From Alitta virens (taxonomy: Eukaryota > Annelida > Polychaeta > Phyllodocida > Nereididae): a stretch of 64,000 nucleotides of DNA. Position 1 is the stretch's first letter. Each line of letters starts with the position of its first letter. The notes under the pieces are model-generated. The model was not told the origin of the DNA. It made no database searches and was given only the letters and a program-made list of their open reading frames with translations. The position numbers and the translations under genes were made by a program. The DNA is taken from assembly GCA_932294295.1 (NCBI GenBank), contig OW028585.1:13362771-13426770 (forward strand). Reading direction: 5' to 3'. Positions 31,331 to 42,581 of the stretch are shown piece after piece.

Positions 31331-32717
31331 AATAAATTACCATCAGACTCGTGAGTGCAAATTGTACTTTTCTTGCACAATAAGAGCAGTTAAACAAATC
31401 AAACAAAATAGTAAAAATGTTTATGGAGTATAAGTTATTAGTTATATCCCTCATAGTCAGGAGGGTAGTAGCCTTTTTGTTGCTTATTATATTCTGACTT
31501 CGGCAACGAGATATAACCAACAAAAATGTTAGTTAACTCCCTCCTTTTCGATGGCCAGCTGAAGTGAACATTGTCTTAAAGCCATAACTACAAAATGAAA
31601 AATAAATTGGCCAATGAAAGATTGTGAATTACTTCACATTTTGTTGATGCTAAGTAATAGTTATATCCCGAATCGGAGGGATTTAACAATCAATTTCGTT
31701 GGTTATATCCCGACACTGAAGGCGGAGGGATGTAAGAAACAAAAAGGTTAGTTAACTCCCAACTATGAGGGATAAAACTAACTTATACTCCATTAGGCAT
31801 ATTTACCAATTTGTTTGATTGTTTATTTTGTTTTTACTGCCTTTATATATACTGATATATAATATAATATACATATATATATACACTACCAGTCAAAAGT
31901 ATTTGGATACCTTCAGATTTTTCAAATTACTAATATGCTCCCATTAAAACTTCCATAAGAATGATTTATAATGTTACTGTAGTGGCCAAAAACACCAGAT
32001 ATAACAGCAGAACAAATTCGAGCTATCTTTCAATGAGGGACATTAAATACTTTTCTGAGAGTTTATTCCTGCTTTGTTGAAGAAGTTTCCAGAGGTGTGC
32101 ACAACTGGTCGGTTGCTTTGCCCCTCACTTTTCGTTCCATTTCATCCCAAACCAGTTCAATGGGATTTACATCAGGGGAATGCCGGCCAATTCATGATTT
32201 CCAGTCTTCCTTCTCGTTCTTTCTTCTTCAGGTAGTTCTGACAAGGGCGGGAGGTGTGTTTTGGGTCATTGTCTTGTTGTAGAAGGAATCCGTGGCCAAT
32301 GAGTCGTTTGCCAGATGGAAGAGCATGTCGATGGAGGATGCTGTGATAACCCTTCTGGTTGAGAATGCCATTCACTCTATGCATATCTTCAACTCTAGAT
32401 CCAGCAAAACACCCCAAACCATTACACTTCCTCCCCCATGCTTCACTGTACTAGTTGTACACTCTGGTAACATCCTTTCTCCAAGTCGACGGCGCATTTA
32501 ACATCTCCTTTTTCAACCATAGATTTCAAACTTAGACTATAAAACCTTGAACCAGTCATCTACTGTCCAGTTCCTATGTTTTTTTGGCCCACTCAACAAT
32601 GCTCAAGTCTCTTTTTCTTATTCACAGGCCTTAGCAAAGGTTTTCTTTCTGAAATGAAACCTTTTAGGCCAGCTTCCCCCAGTCTCTTTGCACAGGTGAC
32701 GTAGACACTTTTACAAA
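31331..32717. repeat. Segment A of the composite inverted repeat
   Basis: Matches 40820-42310 in inverse orientation: the TTATCC/GTTAACTCCC-rich tract (31430-31790), an (AT)n run and the 3' half of a Tc1-like transposon. Matching starts directly next to the satellite. Confidence 0.88.
31886..32717 (-). pseudogene. Tc1-like transposase, C-terminal half
   Basis: Begins at the terminal repeat CACTACCAGTCAAAAGTATT. On the minus strand it encodes GCFAGSRVEDMHRVNGIL and LLQQDNDPKHTS (second catalytic Asp region), then NWPAFPDVNPIELVWDEME with the third acidic residue. Reading breaks near 32172. The element stops at about 32717, where unrelated sequence (segment B) begins; its missing N-terminal half is found at 42810-43201. 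Confidence 0.9.
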
Positions 32718-32824
32718 ATATATACATCGTATGCGGCATTGGAGTTTTGTATGGTCACCATGATATCTTAAACTCCCATTAATCAATCTACAGTTTATTC
32801 AGGCAATGTTTAACAAAGTTTACT

Positions 32825-33245
32825 TGCTCCAACGAAGAGAGTGATATTTTCTTCAACAACATGAAAAGAGTGCAATGAGAATAGTGATATTTTTTACTAA
32901 CATGAACAGAGTGCACTTGCTGTATCAAACGAAAAGAGTGATATATTTAAACAACATGAACAGAGTGCACTTGCTGTATCCAACAAAGAGAGTGATGTTT
33001 TCTTCAACAACATGAAAAGAGTGCACTTGCTGTATCAAACGAAAAGAGTGATCTTTTTTTAACAACATGAACAGAGTGCACTTGCTGTATCAAACGAAAA
33101 TAGTGATAATTTTTAAACAATGTGAACAGAGTGTACTTGCTGTATCCAAAGAAGTGAGTGATATTTTCTTCAACAACATGAAACGAGTACACTTGCTGTA
33201 TCCAACAAAGAGAGTGATACTTTATTTAACAAAGCAAGGCGAGTT
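32825..33245. repeat. About 60-bp minisatellite
   Basis: Units alternate AACAACATGAACAGAGTGCA, CTTGCTGTATCAAACGAAAA and GAGTGATATTTTCTTC. Roughly seven units. The inverted partner is 49340-49920. Confidence 0.9.
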
Positions 33246-33944
33246 ATAACTAGCAAGGTCATTCACATCTGTCTGCAGCTAGACAGACAAACAGTCACAC
33301 CAAAATTATTCAGACTCTATGAGATTTCACTAATAAATAGCAGTCCATAACTCGTAAACAACAGCTGACAGCTGTTGACATATACATGAGAATGATATCA
33401 TAGAATCCAGTGCTACATTAAGTTATATCACTTCTACAACAGTTCAAAGTTGCATGAAATTTTGAAGAGTCTGACAATTATTTGGTGTGACTGTAATTGA
33501 AGTGTACATTGTGCAAAGCCCTTTGTTGGTAAATCAGTAAAAATAGCAGAATTACTGAAACCAAAGTCACTGCCACAGAAGCGACAGAACCCAGCGATGC
33601 TAACTACTTGACAGCAAGCGTGATGGTACTGATGTGTGCGCATAGGCTCATGTGATTAACCCCCTATTTTAAAAAGCAGCTAAATACTCACTGGAGAGTC
33701 ACAGATACTCAGAATTAGCGACCATATGGTGTTAATAGTGAGTCCAAAGTCTAACTTAAATCTACTTAAAAGAAATAGATGAATTAGCTAAGTTTAACGA
33801 TTTGTTAAGATGTTTCAGTTCCTTGGAAAGTTGTAATTGTGAATCATGCATAATATGTCAGCAAAATAATTTATGATCATTGTAAAGTTCAGTCATAATC
33901 TCATTCTAATCTTCTGTATATATATTTTTATTTTGTTATTGTTA

Positions 33945-34065
33945 TTTTATTAGTGGGCTAGAAGCTTTATAGCTTATGTTCTACTGTTTGTTTTACACCT
34001 CCGACAATATAAATAAAGTTTTTATCTCATCTTATATCTTATCTTATCTTAACACTTCTCAGTTT
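33945..34065 (+). mobile_element. LINE-like 3' end with ATCTT tail
   Basis: CTAGAAGCTTTATAGCTTAT, then TAAATAAAGTTTTTATC and a TATCTTATCTTATCTTA tail: the pattern of a truncated non-LTR 3' end. The inverted duplicate is at 48515-48615; a related tail occurs at 51100-51190. Confidence 0.6.
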
Positions 34066-34199
34066 TAGATTCTGGTTATCACCTTTTGCTTTCCCAATAC
34101 TATGTAACACACCAGAAAATTTGTTAGGTATATTACATGGTATTATTGTAATGTTGGCATAATATGTCTGTTATAAAATACATTCAACATTTACTGCTA

Positions 34200-34870
34200 C
34201 CTAGCTTTACTGTCAAGTTAATAAAAATTGAGACACCATCAATTGATAACTAATCAACTAATTAAGATCACTCATAAATGACATTCCACTTTTTAAATCC
34301 TTCAACAAGATTAAATGTACTTTAGCTTGCTAAATTTCTAACCAACATCAAACTACTTTAAGCTATTTCCAATTCCTTTGACAGGTTCATATTTCAGATC
34401 CCAGTCAATTATGGGTATCAAATCATCCTTTTTTCCAGGAACTTTTCCAACTTCGTTCCTCATGCCTTTAGGAGACAAGATCAAAAAATCAGATGGTAAT
34501 GTTCAGCCTTGTCTTGATTGCCTCCTTGATCTCCTTTTGGCATGTCTCTGAATTTTAGAATTGCTTCTTACAGCATTCTTAACAAGATTAAGTTCTCCAA
34601 AACATCGACACACTCCGTCATGTGAGGTGACGCGACGTAGCCACGGCTTATACTTACTTGAGTATTGAAGAACTGAATAAACATAAGCAGGTCGGGTTTG
34701 AGTCAGCTCTATGTTAGTTAGTTCATAAATTAAGTTAAATTTTGTGTTAACCAGTAAAGTTTGTACTATAGGTATATGGATAGCTAGACAGGCATACGGA
34801 GTGTGCATTGCACAGAGGCAACCTGTGTTGGCCACTAAATCTTTAGTTTAGGGTCTCTACTAATAAATGC
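34200..34870. other. Unrecognised inverted-repeat arm sequence
   Basis: Matched at 47740-48370 in inverse. A minus-strand frame of 110 codons (34503-34835) corresponds to it but shows no family motif and is not preserved intact in the other arm. Confidence 0.5.
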
Positions 34871-34872
34871 TA

Positions 34873-35061
34873 TGGGGTGGGGGCCTCAGTGGTAGCGCAC
34901 TGGGTTTTGAACCACTAAGTCTCTGGTTCGATTCCCGATTGAGCCTTAGTTGGATGGCTGTTTCATCCGTCATTTCATTGCCATGGTCTCTGCCTGTCCT
35001 AATTAGCCCAACTGGTGCAGAAATGCAGGACGTAAATCCCTAATCCACCCACCCACCCTCT
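34873..35061 (+). mobile_element. tRNA-derived SINE family 1
   Basis: GGTGGGGGCCTCAGTGGTAG head with box A shortened, box B GGTTCGATTCC, shared body and CACCCACCC tail. Paired with the minus copy at 47512-47700. Confidence 0.9.
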
Positions 35062-35309
35062 TAATGCTTCCAGTCTAAAGATTAATATGCTCAGTGGTGC
35101 TGAAGCAAATTAACTAAATATTATGTAATCTAAAATTTAATAAACACTGCATGAAGTCAATGAAATTATAAGGATGGGCGCTAGCAGACTTGTTGAATAT
35201 TAAGTTACCTCAATTTCTGTTTGAATTTGAATGAAAACCTGAGGGTAGGAGACAGAAAGTACTTTGTATTAGTCACCCTGGCATCATACTTATGGCGGAT
35301 CGTCACAAA

Positions 35310-35468
35310 CACTGTGTGTGTGTGTGCGTGTGTGTGTGTGTGTGTGTGTGATTAGGGCTTTACGTCCTGTATTTCTGCACCAGTTGGGCTAATTAGGACA
35401 GGCAGAGACCATGGCAATGAGACGAAGGAGGAAACAGACATCCAACTTAGGCTCGACCAGGAATTGAA
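35310..35468 (-). mobile_element. tRNA-derived SINE family 1, head-truncated, GT-rich tail
   Basis: On the plus strand a (GT)n tract precedes the inverted body (ATTAGGGCTTTACGTCCTGT) and a partial head, CTCGACCAGGAATTGAACG. Paired with 47062-47260. Confidence 0.88.
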
Positions 35469-35676
35469 CGTCACAAACACTCTTTAACAGACAGCATTTA
35501 ATTTCCTCTGTTATTCAAGTTAATCTCATTCCTTGCAAAGCGCTAGGCACAGCAATGACATGGCAACTGCAGTAAACAACATAATTGATGCTGTTTCAGT
35601 ACAACAATTAAACCCCTAGCATAGTTCAAAGAATCTGGCAGTAACATAAGAAACATTATTGATTTTATTGCTATTA

Positions 35677-35815
35677 CAGCAGATTTCATAATCCAGATGA
35701 CGTCATATGAATCAAGGATTCCCATTGGTTGAAAGACTGCCTATTCAGCCAATGGGAGTCCTTGATTCACATGACGTCCTCTGAAGCAAAGCTTCTAAGT
35801 CCATGGAATTTGCTG
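35677..35815. mobile_element. TA-type fold-back MITE, second family
   Basis: Starts CAGCAGATTTCATA after TA, and contains CCAGATGACGTCATATGAAT facing ATTCACATGACGTCCTCTG. Right terminal TA lost. Paired with 46773-46910. Confidence 0.8.
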
Positions 35816-36061
35816 TCAGTAACAACAATAATTATGGGATATCACTCAAGGTCCAGTGTACAGTTTCATAAGCTATTCTTAGCTGTAGCTATAACTGACT
35901 AAAGCCAGCCGCTGTTGTCTTATCCGACTTATAATCCGCTTACACCTACCAGGACTGAAAAAAAAAAACCTTGGTAAATATAGCAAAAGTTATCTAGCTT
36001 TATCTGGATTCAATTTGACAGGCTATTTTTTATGGAAAAAACTGAAAATTGGTACTTTGTT

Positions 36062-36185
36062 AGAGGCAGAGATGGCAATTGTCGAGGGCTTGACCTAAGA
36101 AGCGCCTAACAATCTGCATGCTGGGTGCATGTTTCCCAGGAAGCTGAGAAAGGCTCAAGTCTGATCAGGCCTGCCACAGGTGTAA
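36062..36185 (+). mobile_element. SINE family 3 fragment
   Basis: Contains GGCAGAGATGGCAATTGTCG and CATGCTGGGTGCATGTTTCC, the reverse of the body at 52300-52565. The matching arm copy lies at 46420-46545. Confidence 0.7.
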
Positions 36186-36231
36186 TTGTGTATTCATTTG
36201 TCATTTATGATGCTGTCATTCCATAGGAGTG

Positions 36232-36402
36232 GGGGGGGGGAGGTGGATTAGGGTTTTACGTCCTGTAATTCTGCACCTAGTGGGCTAATTAGGACAGGTA
36301 GGGACCATGGCAATGAGATGAAGGATGAAACAGCCATCCAACTTAGGCTTGACCAGGAATTGAACCCGGGACCCAGTGGTTGGAAGCCCAGCGCACCCTG
36401 TC
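36232..36402 (-). mobile_element. tRNA-derived SINE family 1
   Basis: Inverted body, GGACCCAGTGGTTGGAAGCC and the head end near 36402. Tail is a G-run plus GTGGATTAGGG on the plus strand. Paired with 46168-46355. Confidence 0.9.
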
Positions 36403-36654
36403 ATTCCATAGGAACACCCAGAACATAAGTACTGAGGAAACTGTCCAGAATGGATGGCGAAAGCCTACAGGTACAAATAACGTATGGATATGACAAAATG
36501 AATATGAATACTTGGTGTAATTGTGAAGTTGGCAGAGTATGTCCATTATGTAATTGAAGACTAAACCCCAGACACATAAACATAACATCCTATTTCATGG
36601 GATATTATGCCAAACTAGAAAGTCGATAAAATTACTGCTATAAGCCTCTGGGTC

Positions 36655-37140
36655 CTGGGTTTGTTTCCCAGTCGAGCCTGAAGGGTTGTTCACACTGGTT
36701 TTCAGCTAATAATAATGAGGCAAAAACCATGCATTTTCCATATGTTTATCCAAACGCATGGAAAACGCACATGGCACACCGAGCATTTTACGTATACTCG
36801 CGCTGATCTGTAGGACCCTCTTGATAGCGCTAGACCATTCAAGAGCATCCATGGAGAGGGCAACAATTTTTAAAGATGTTACAAATTTTCGCATACATTC
36901 ACAAGTGAACTGTTTATATGTTCTATGGCCATCCGTGGCCATCCGTGGCCATCCGTGGCTGCCTCACGTATGCTCGTCAAAAGAATTTATACATGAATAA
37001 CAGTCACGAGTGAGCAAGTATAGTCCATTTTTGCCATCAGTAGCATGAACGCCACCTAAGTTGGATGGCTGTTTCATCCCATATTTCATTGCTATGGTAG
37101 TAAGCCCAACAGGTGATATGCTGGTCATTAAGAGTGCCTG
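36655..37140. mobile_element. SINE family 1 remnant split by a decayed Harbinger-like MITE
   Basis: A reversed SINE head (GTTTCCCAGTCGAGCC) precedes AAGGGTTGTTCACACTGG, the MITE end. The MITE remnant runs to about 37050 and the SINE body resumes at CCTAAGTTGGATGGC. Inside is a triple 10-bp repeat of GGCCATCCGT near 36930-36960. The better preserved partner is 45240-45960. Confidence 0.7.
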
Positions 37141-37927
37141 GGCTGGGAATATGATACAGGCTCAAAGTGGTCTCATTTGAAAGATAAGACCCGACACCTT
37201 CAAAATTTGGGTAGTGTAAACGTTGGCAGGTGGGGCAGTTTTTTCCATTGCAACCATTCTGCTTCTGTAGGTGATACCAAATACACAACTATTTCTTTTA
37301 ATAACTTTACCAATACAATGTGGTTAGTGACTTGAGAAATCTTCTCTTATAAATACAAGAGAAATGGATTCGCATACTTTTTAGTTTAGGCAATTTTTAT
37401 GAACTACCAGCTTGTCAGATATGCACAAGAATTGCTTAAACTCAACACATGAACATCCAATTATTCTGTAATTTCATTGCTAGACCTTTAATACCATAAG
37501 CCAGCCTATGGGCTATAAGAGAAATTTATCAATTTAGTTTAGGTTAGTGAACAAGCAAAGAATGTCCATAATTAGATCACATGGCTTTGAGGGGCCAGCA
37601 CAGAGTGTTTGTGCAGGGGTTCTATACATACACAAACTCCTTTCTCAAATGTACAACTCATTTTTATCAAGCACACTTACAAAGTTTTGTTTCCATGAAT
37701 ATGCAAGTCTCCAGTAGCGTTTCCCGGAAGAACCAACTTTCTTCTTGTACTTGCTGTAGATAGTGTTGTAGAAACAGCGTTCAGGCATATTCCGTTGAGG
37801 CTTTGCAACCCATTGTGACTGCTAAGTGCATTGGGAGACAACACAAAAGAAGAGTCTTATCTCTTTCAACTTAGACAAAATGGGTTAGATAGTTACATCA
37901 CATGCGGATATGGATATAGATAGATAG

Positions 37928-38112
37928 ATGTGGTGGATTAAGGCTTTACATTCTGTATTTTTGCACCTGATGAACTAATTAGAACAGGCAGGGACCATGG
38001 CAATGAGATGATGGATGAAACAGCCATCCAACATAGGCCCGACCGGGAATTGAACCCGGGACCCAGTGGTTGGAAGCCCAGCGCGCTACCACTGAGTGAG
38101 AACCCTACCTCG
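37928..38112 (-). mobile_element. tRNA-derived SINE family 1
   Basis: GTGGATTAAGGCTTTACATT, inverted body, GAACCCGGGACCCAGTGG and the box A side to about 38112. Flanked by GATA repeats. Paired with 44284-44462. Confidence 0.92.
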
Positions 38113-38164
38113 ATAGATAGATAGGTAGATAGATAGCTAGAGGGAGTGGATCACATAGATAGAT

Positions 38165-38250
38165 AGCCTAGCTCAGTGGTAGCATGCTGTGCTTCCAACC
38201 ATCGTGTCCCGGGTTTGATTCTCGGTCGAGCTTAAAGGTTTGATGGCTGT
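38165..38250 (+). mobile_element. SINE family 1, head only
   Basis: CCTAGCTCAGTGGTAGCATG and GGGTTTGATTCTCGGTCGAG, then body lost after TTTGATGGCTGTAC. Could be mistaken for a tRNA gene, but acceptor pairing is absent. Paired with 44150-44232. Confidence 0.8.
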
Positions 38251-38379
38251 ACATAATTAAATGATGCAATGTCGTAGCGCACGGATTTAAAGACTATTTT
38301 GTTTGTAGCTTATAGTTACATTTAACGTGATTGACCTACTTTTATCTGTCTGTGCAATGATATCCATTAGAACCCTTGT

Positions 38380-38625
38380 CTGCGGTTCGGCCTGAGGGTC
38401 AGCATTCAGACTGGACAAACCTCTGCCCTTGAAAGTCCTGACCTCCTCTTGGCGAGGGTGGTAACACTGTGGGTAAAGACCTCGAACCCAATGGCCAACA
38501 CAAGGCTCTGAGCAATGCACACCCCTGCAGTTGTACCTTTCTAACTATCCCATACCTATGCAGCACAAACTTGAATAACCTTACCGGTTTACACCTCGTT
38601 TATCATAGTTGACCAGTCCTAACTG
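38380..38625. repeat. Family 4 repeat and adjacent unique-looking segment
   Basis: CCTCTTGGCGAGGGTGGTAA, CTGTGGGTAAAGACCTCGAA and downstream sequence. Inverse copy at 43770-44000, and an extra same-orientation copy of 38457-38625 sits inside the right arm at 45563-45730. Confidence 0.75.
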
Positions 38626-39564
38626 GCACGCTCTAGCACAAGTATTTAATTGATGGCTTATAACGGATGATTCTAATGTTAAGCCAGGTTTGATGGTGTT
38701 AGCGTAGGACATGTTTGTCTTTGAGGCTGTCCAGGAGACTTTCAGCACTCTACCAATACCACAGTTGGAAGCATTGATTTTATGTCTTGAAATGCCTTCC
38801 AATTAAGCCCTGGTTGACTGCAGGGATTACGCCATGCCACAATACCGTGTTCTTGTCCAGGAAGCGGACAGTTTTGAAATGGATTTTTAACTGACCGCTA
38901 CAGGAACAAGTGACACCTCACTTTCTTCACTTCTCAATTCACGACATAGTCACAGACTGAGATTGTGAATCAATTATCTCCATAGTAATAACATGAAGTA
39001 AAATCTAATATGCTGCCAAATGATCAGCCAATATTGTTGATCGTGCCATACACTAGTACCAATGTGAGTAACCCCTAAATATACTACATCACATGACCTT
39101 TACTAACCAATGAAAATGTTACTCCCTCTGGAGTGCAAACTGAACTAGTCTTGCGTAATAATTATTATATACACTACCAGTCAAAAGTATTTGGACACCT
39201 TCAGATTTAAAAAGCTTTGTCGAATTTCGTAAAATTGTGAACATTCATTGATGCCTAACACATTTCAGTTGCTAAAACAAAGCACAAGCTATGAGAATAT
39301 AGAGCAATATAGATGGCATATGCTTCCTACCTGGGAAAAAAAACCTATGATACTAGGCTATTCCTACAGGTGTATTGCCAAAAGACTAGGTATACCTGTG
39401 AACAATGTAGCTTTCACAGTGAAGAGAATTAAGGAAACTGGCAAAAATCAACGGAAGAAGAAGTGGTAGGCCCCAATCAACAACTCCAGCACTAGTGAAG
39501 TATATTCGTGTGACCAGCTTGCGTAACAGACTACTCAGTGCACCACAAATACAAGCAAAAGTCA

Positions 39565-40797
39565 TGGAGTCACTAGAGAAGGAGGGGAAAGCTCTGTTAT
39601 CACACACGTGCATCTATATTTTTAATGGCCATTAAAATTAGTTCTTGGGCAAAGTTGGCCCAGAGAACGGTTGAGTTAATGGTCATTTAATTTCACGCAG
39701 GCTCCCTTTGATGCTCTATGTTAGTCTTGCTGCTGCAGCAGCCAATCTGCACCCCTTTCAGAGGGGTTTTTTAATCTCGCGGTCCTAGCAGATTTTGAGA
39801 GCCTCACTTCCAATTCAAGGATTTCCCAATGGATATTTTTGTTTCCCAATGGATATTTTTGTTTCGCCCACATTGAAAATCCGTCCAGAAATAAGCTTAT
39901 TACGGCATTTTAAGCAAATGACAACTGCAACATGGCAACTGTAGTTATGTTTTACTTGGCTTTATTCAACTTGCCCTATCTTAAAATTGCTTTAAATCGC
40001 CTCCTAGAGAAAACATGTAACCTTTTGGCTACATGCCAATATAAATTTTATTGGTGTCGGTCAATGTTGGCCTGAGTTATTTTAATTTAAAAAGTCATTG
40101 TCTGACAATGAAATGGACTTCTACCTGACTTAACTTTGCTTATAAATTGCAATTTTTATCATATCAGACAAGATATAACATATCATGTCATGACATAAAA
40201 ATATATACTGTGTCAAAAAAATTATATGAAAACTATATTTGAATAGTTACATAATATTATGGTTACACAGTTACTAAATTAATCATTTGCATGTCTGATG
40301 TAAATTAACATCACTATATTTCTCAGCAAAAAATAAAATAAAAAATCCCCCCCCCCGCCTTTTCACACTGTTGAGATATTGTAGGATATAAATATATGGT
40401 AAATTAATTGATTTGTATTTTTGGTTATATTGCTAATATTATAAAATATCATGATGTTTCTGTTCTGCTGTGACTCTGTATCTACTGTTCATCAGATTCT
40501 TTCTTTTAATTATGGTGCAATTTTGTACTAATGAATCATTTTTACAGAATAGGTAGGAGAACAATGCTGTGAATACAATCTAGTTATAAACATGAGAGCG
40601 CATGGGTGCTATTTATAAAACATTTATACTTTATTTGGCCAATCAGCACAGTTATTTGGGGTTTAAACCTCAGCAATGTTTATCAGCTGGGGTCATAAAG
40701 ACAGGCACCAGATTATCTGCCCATCATTAAAAGACCATGCGACATACATAGAACGCAATAAAACCCCAGCTTTCCCCTCCATCTCTAGTGACTCCAT
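39565..40797. mobile_element. Insertion inside Tc1 with about 30-bp inverted ends
   Basis: Ends TGGAGTCACTAGAGAAGGAG and, inverted, TGGAGTCACTAGAGATGGAG, then GGGAAAGC on both sides. Flanking GCAAAAGTCA and GCAAAGGTCA look like a 9-10 bp duplication with one change. The Tc1 copy at 42810 shows the uninterrupted site CAAGCCCAAGTCAACGAG. The interior has no transposase; it includes a C-run near 40350 and is otherwise AT-rich. Confidence 0.75.
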
Positions 40798-40819
40798 GCA
40801 AAGGTCAACGAGATCCACA

Positions 40820-42310
40820 ATGTAAAAGTGTCTACGTCCACTGTGCAAAGAGACTGAGGGAAGCTGGCCTAAAAGGTTGCATTTCTGAAAGAAAACCTTT
40901 GCTAAGGCCTGTGAATAAGAAAAAGAGACTTGAGTTGGCCAAAAAAACATAAGAACTGGACAGTAGATACTGGTTCAAGGTTTTATAGTCGAAGTTTGAA
41001 ATCTATGGTTGAAAAAGGAGATGTTAAATGCGCCGTCGACTTGGAGAAAGGATGTTACCAGAGTGTACAACTAGTACAGTGAAGCATGGGGGAGGAAGTG
41101 TAATGGTTTGGGGGTGTTTTGCTGGATCTAGAGTTGAAGATCTGCATACAGTGAATGGCATTCTCAGAGCCTCTACATAGCCCACTCAGGTGCTGATGAG
41201 GCGTTAAACAATAACACACACACAATGGCATTCTGAGAAGGGCTATCACAGCATCCTCCAGCGACTTGCTCTTCCATCTGGCAAACGACTCATTGGCAAA
41301 GGATTCATTCTACAACAAGACAATGACCCAAAACACACCTCCCGCCTTTGTCAGAACTACCCGGAGAAGAAAGAACGAGAAGGAAGACTGGAAATCATGA
41401 ATTGGCCGGCATAGTCCCCTGATGTAAATCCCATTGAACTGGTTTGGGATGAAATGAACCGAAAAGTGAAGGCAAAGCAACCGACCAGTTGTGCACACCT
41501 CTGGAAACTTCTTCAACAAAGCTGGAATGAACTCTCCGAACTGTATTTAATATCCCTCATTGAAAGAATGCCTCGAATTTATTCAGCTGTTATAGCTGCC
41601 AAGGGTGGCTACATATTGTCGTAATAAACATAGAAGACAGACTTTTTCTCTATCTGGTGTTTTTGATCACTACAGTATAATATATAAGTCATTCTTATGG
41701 AAGTTTCAATGCAAGCATATTAGTAATTTGAAAAATCTGAAGGTGTCCAAATGCTTTTGACTGGTAGTGTATATATATATATATATATTATATATCAGTA
41801 TATATAAAGGTAATAAAAAAAGAAAAACAATCAAACAAATTAGTAAATATGCCTAATGGAGTATAAGCTAGTTATATCCCTCATAGTTGGGAGTTAACTA
41901 ACAATTTTGTTGCTTACATATAACCAACAAAATTGATTGTTAACTCCCTCCTATTCGGGATATAACTATTACTTAGTATCAACAAAATGTTGAGTAATTC
42001 ACAATCTTTCATTAGCCAGTTTATTTTTCATTTTGTAGTTATGGCTTTAAGACAATGTTCACTTCAGCTGGCCATTGAAAAGGAGGGAGTTAACTAACAT
42101 TTTTGTTGGTTATATCTCGTTGCCGAAGTCAGAATATAATAAGCAACAAAAAGGCTACTAACCTCCTGACTATGAGGAACAAACTAATAACTTATACTCC
42201 ATAAACATTTTTACTATTTTGTTTGATTTGTTTAACTGCTCTTATTGTGCAAGAAAAGTACAATTTGCACTCACGAGTCTTCTGCCTGATGGTAATTTAT
42301 TGTAGCAGTT
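40820..42310. repeat. Inverse copy of segment A
   Basis: Matches 31331-32717 in reverse complement, including the Tc1 3' half and the GTTATATCCC-rich flank, and ends at one monomer of the 20-bp satellite. Confidence 0.88.
41165..41223 (+). mobile_element. Very short family 4 retroposon with target duplication
   Basis: AGAGCCTCTACATAGCCCAC ... GATGAGGCGTTAAACAATAA followed by a CA-rich tail, inserted in the transposase. The 11-bp duplication AATGGCATTCT flanks it (41154-41164 and 41224-41234). The matching site in the other Tc1 copy (near 32365) is empty. Confidence 0.92.
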
Positions 42311-42327
42311 GTGGAGAGGATGTAGTA
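42303..42327. repeat. Isolated 20-bp satellite monomer
   Basis: GTAGCAGTTGTGGAGAGGAT followed by GTAG is the reverse complement of the satellite at 30158-31330, located exactly at the end of the inverse segment A. Confidence 0.85.
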
Positions 42328-42369
42328 CATCATTCATGATATCCTTGCATCTTTGTAATTAATAAACAC

Positions 42370-42535
42370 TTTCTGTACAGGTCTTCTACATGGCCAAATG
42401 TGCCACGTGCGTTTTCCATGAGAAGGATAAATGCATGGAAAACGCATGGTTTTTAGCTAATTATAATGAGGCAAAAACCATGTATTTGTAAACGCACATG
42501 GCACATTTGGCCATGTAGGAATGCTACATTAATGA
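42370..42535. mobile_element. Palindromic MITE (ATGGCCAAATGTGCCA ends)
   Basis: CATGGCCAAATGTGCCACGT and its complement ACATGGCACATTTGGCCATG bracket inverted GCGTTTTCCATG / CATGGAAAACGC segments. A close relative lies at 45730-45880 and a decayed one at 36700-36780. Confidence 0.8.
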
Positions 42536-42581
42536 CACCTAGCTTATTGCAGTTTTTTTAAATTTCATGATTCTTGTATCT

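Larger units (their letters stand above)
32710..39570. repeat. Left arm (segment B) of the large inverted repeat
   Basis: Colinear in reverse complement with 42810-50010, including shared SINEs, MITEs, tandem repeats and the 5' part of a Tc1-like element. Matching landmarks: 33434-33643 with 48917-49130; 35677-35815 with 46773-46910; 36400-36590 with 45980-46170; 38287-38520 with 43872-44105; 39172 with 43201. Substitutions and small indels are scattered throughout, so the arms are not identical. Confidence 0.95.
39172..41773 (+). mobile_element. Tc1-like transposon, complete ends, interrupted
   Basis: Both ends carry the inverted repeat CACTACCAGTCAAAAGTATT, with (AT)-rich flanks. Transposase halves are present: an N-terminal HTH part (AKRLGIPVNNVAFTVKRIK, 39367-39430, and KYIRVTSLRNRLLSAPQIQA-like, 39498-39560) and the DDE half (40797-41640), including the QDNDPKHTS-type motif. 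A 1.2-kb insertion (39565-40797) and a short retroposon (41165-41223) interrupt it, and stops are present, so it is inactive. Usual Tc1 length is about 1.3-1.7 kb; the excess is explained by the insertions. Confidence 0.92.

Noticed and set aside
30140..31433. Open frames of 336 and 427 codons on the plus strand, and shorter ones on the minus strand
   Set aside because: They run through the 20-bp satellite. Because 20 is not a multiple of three, all frames cycle through the same stop-free unit, giving the same peptide pattern in each. No start context or conserved domain.
32825..33245. CRISPR-like direct repeats
   Set aside because: The units are contiguous minisatellite copies with no unique spacers, and the genome is animal.
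36343..36588. 81-codon minus frame (and its 147-codon relative at 45739-46182)
   Set aside because: They span a SINE, a MITE and duplicated arm sequence, have no domain, and are not preserved between the arms.
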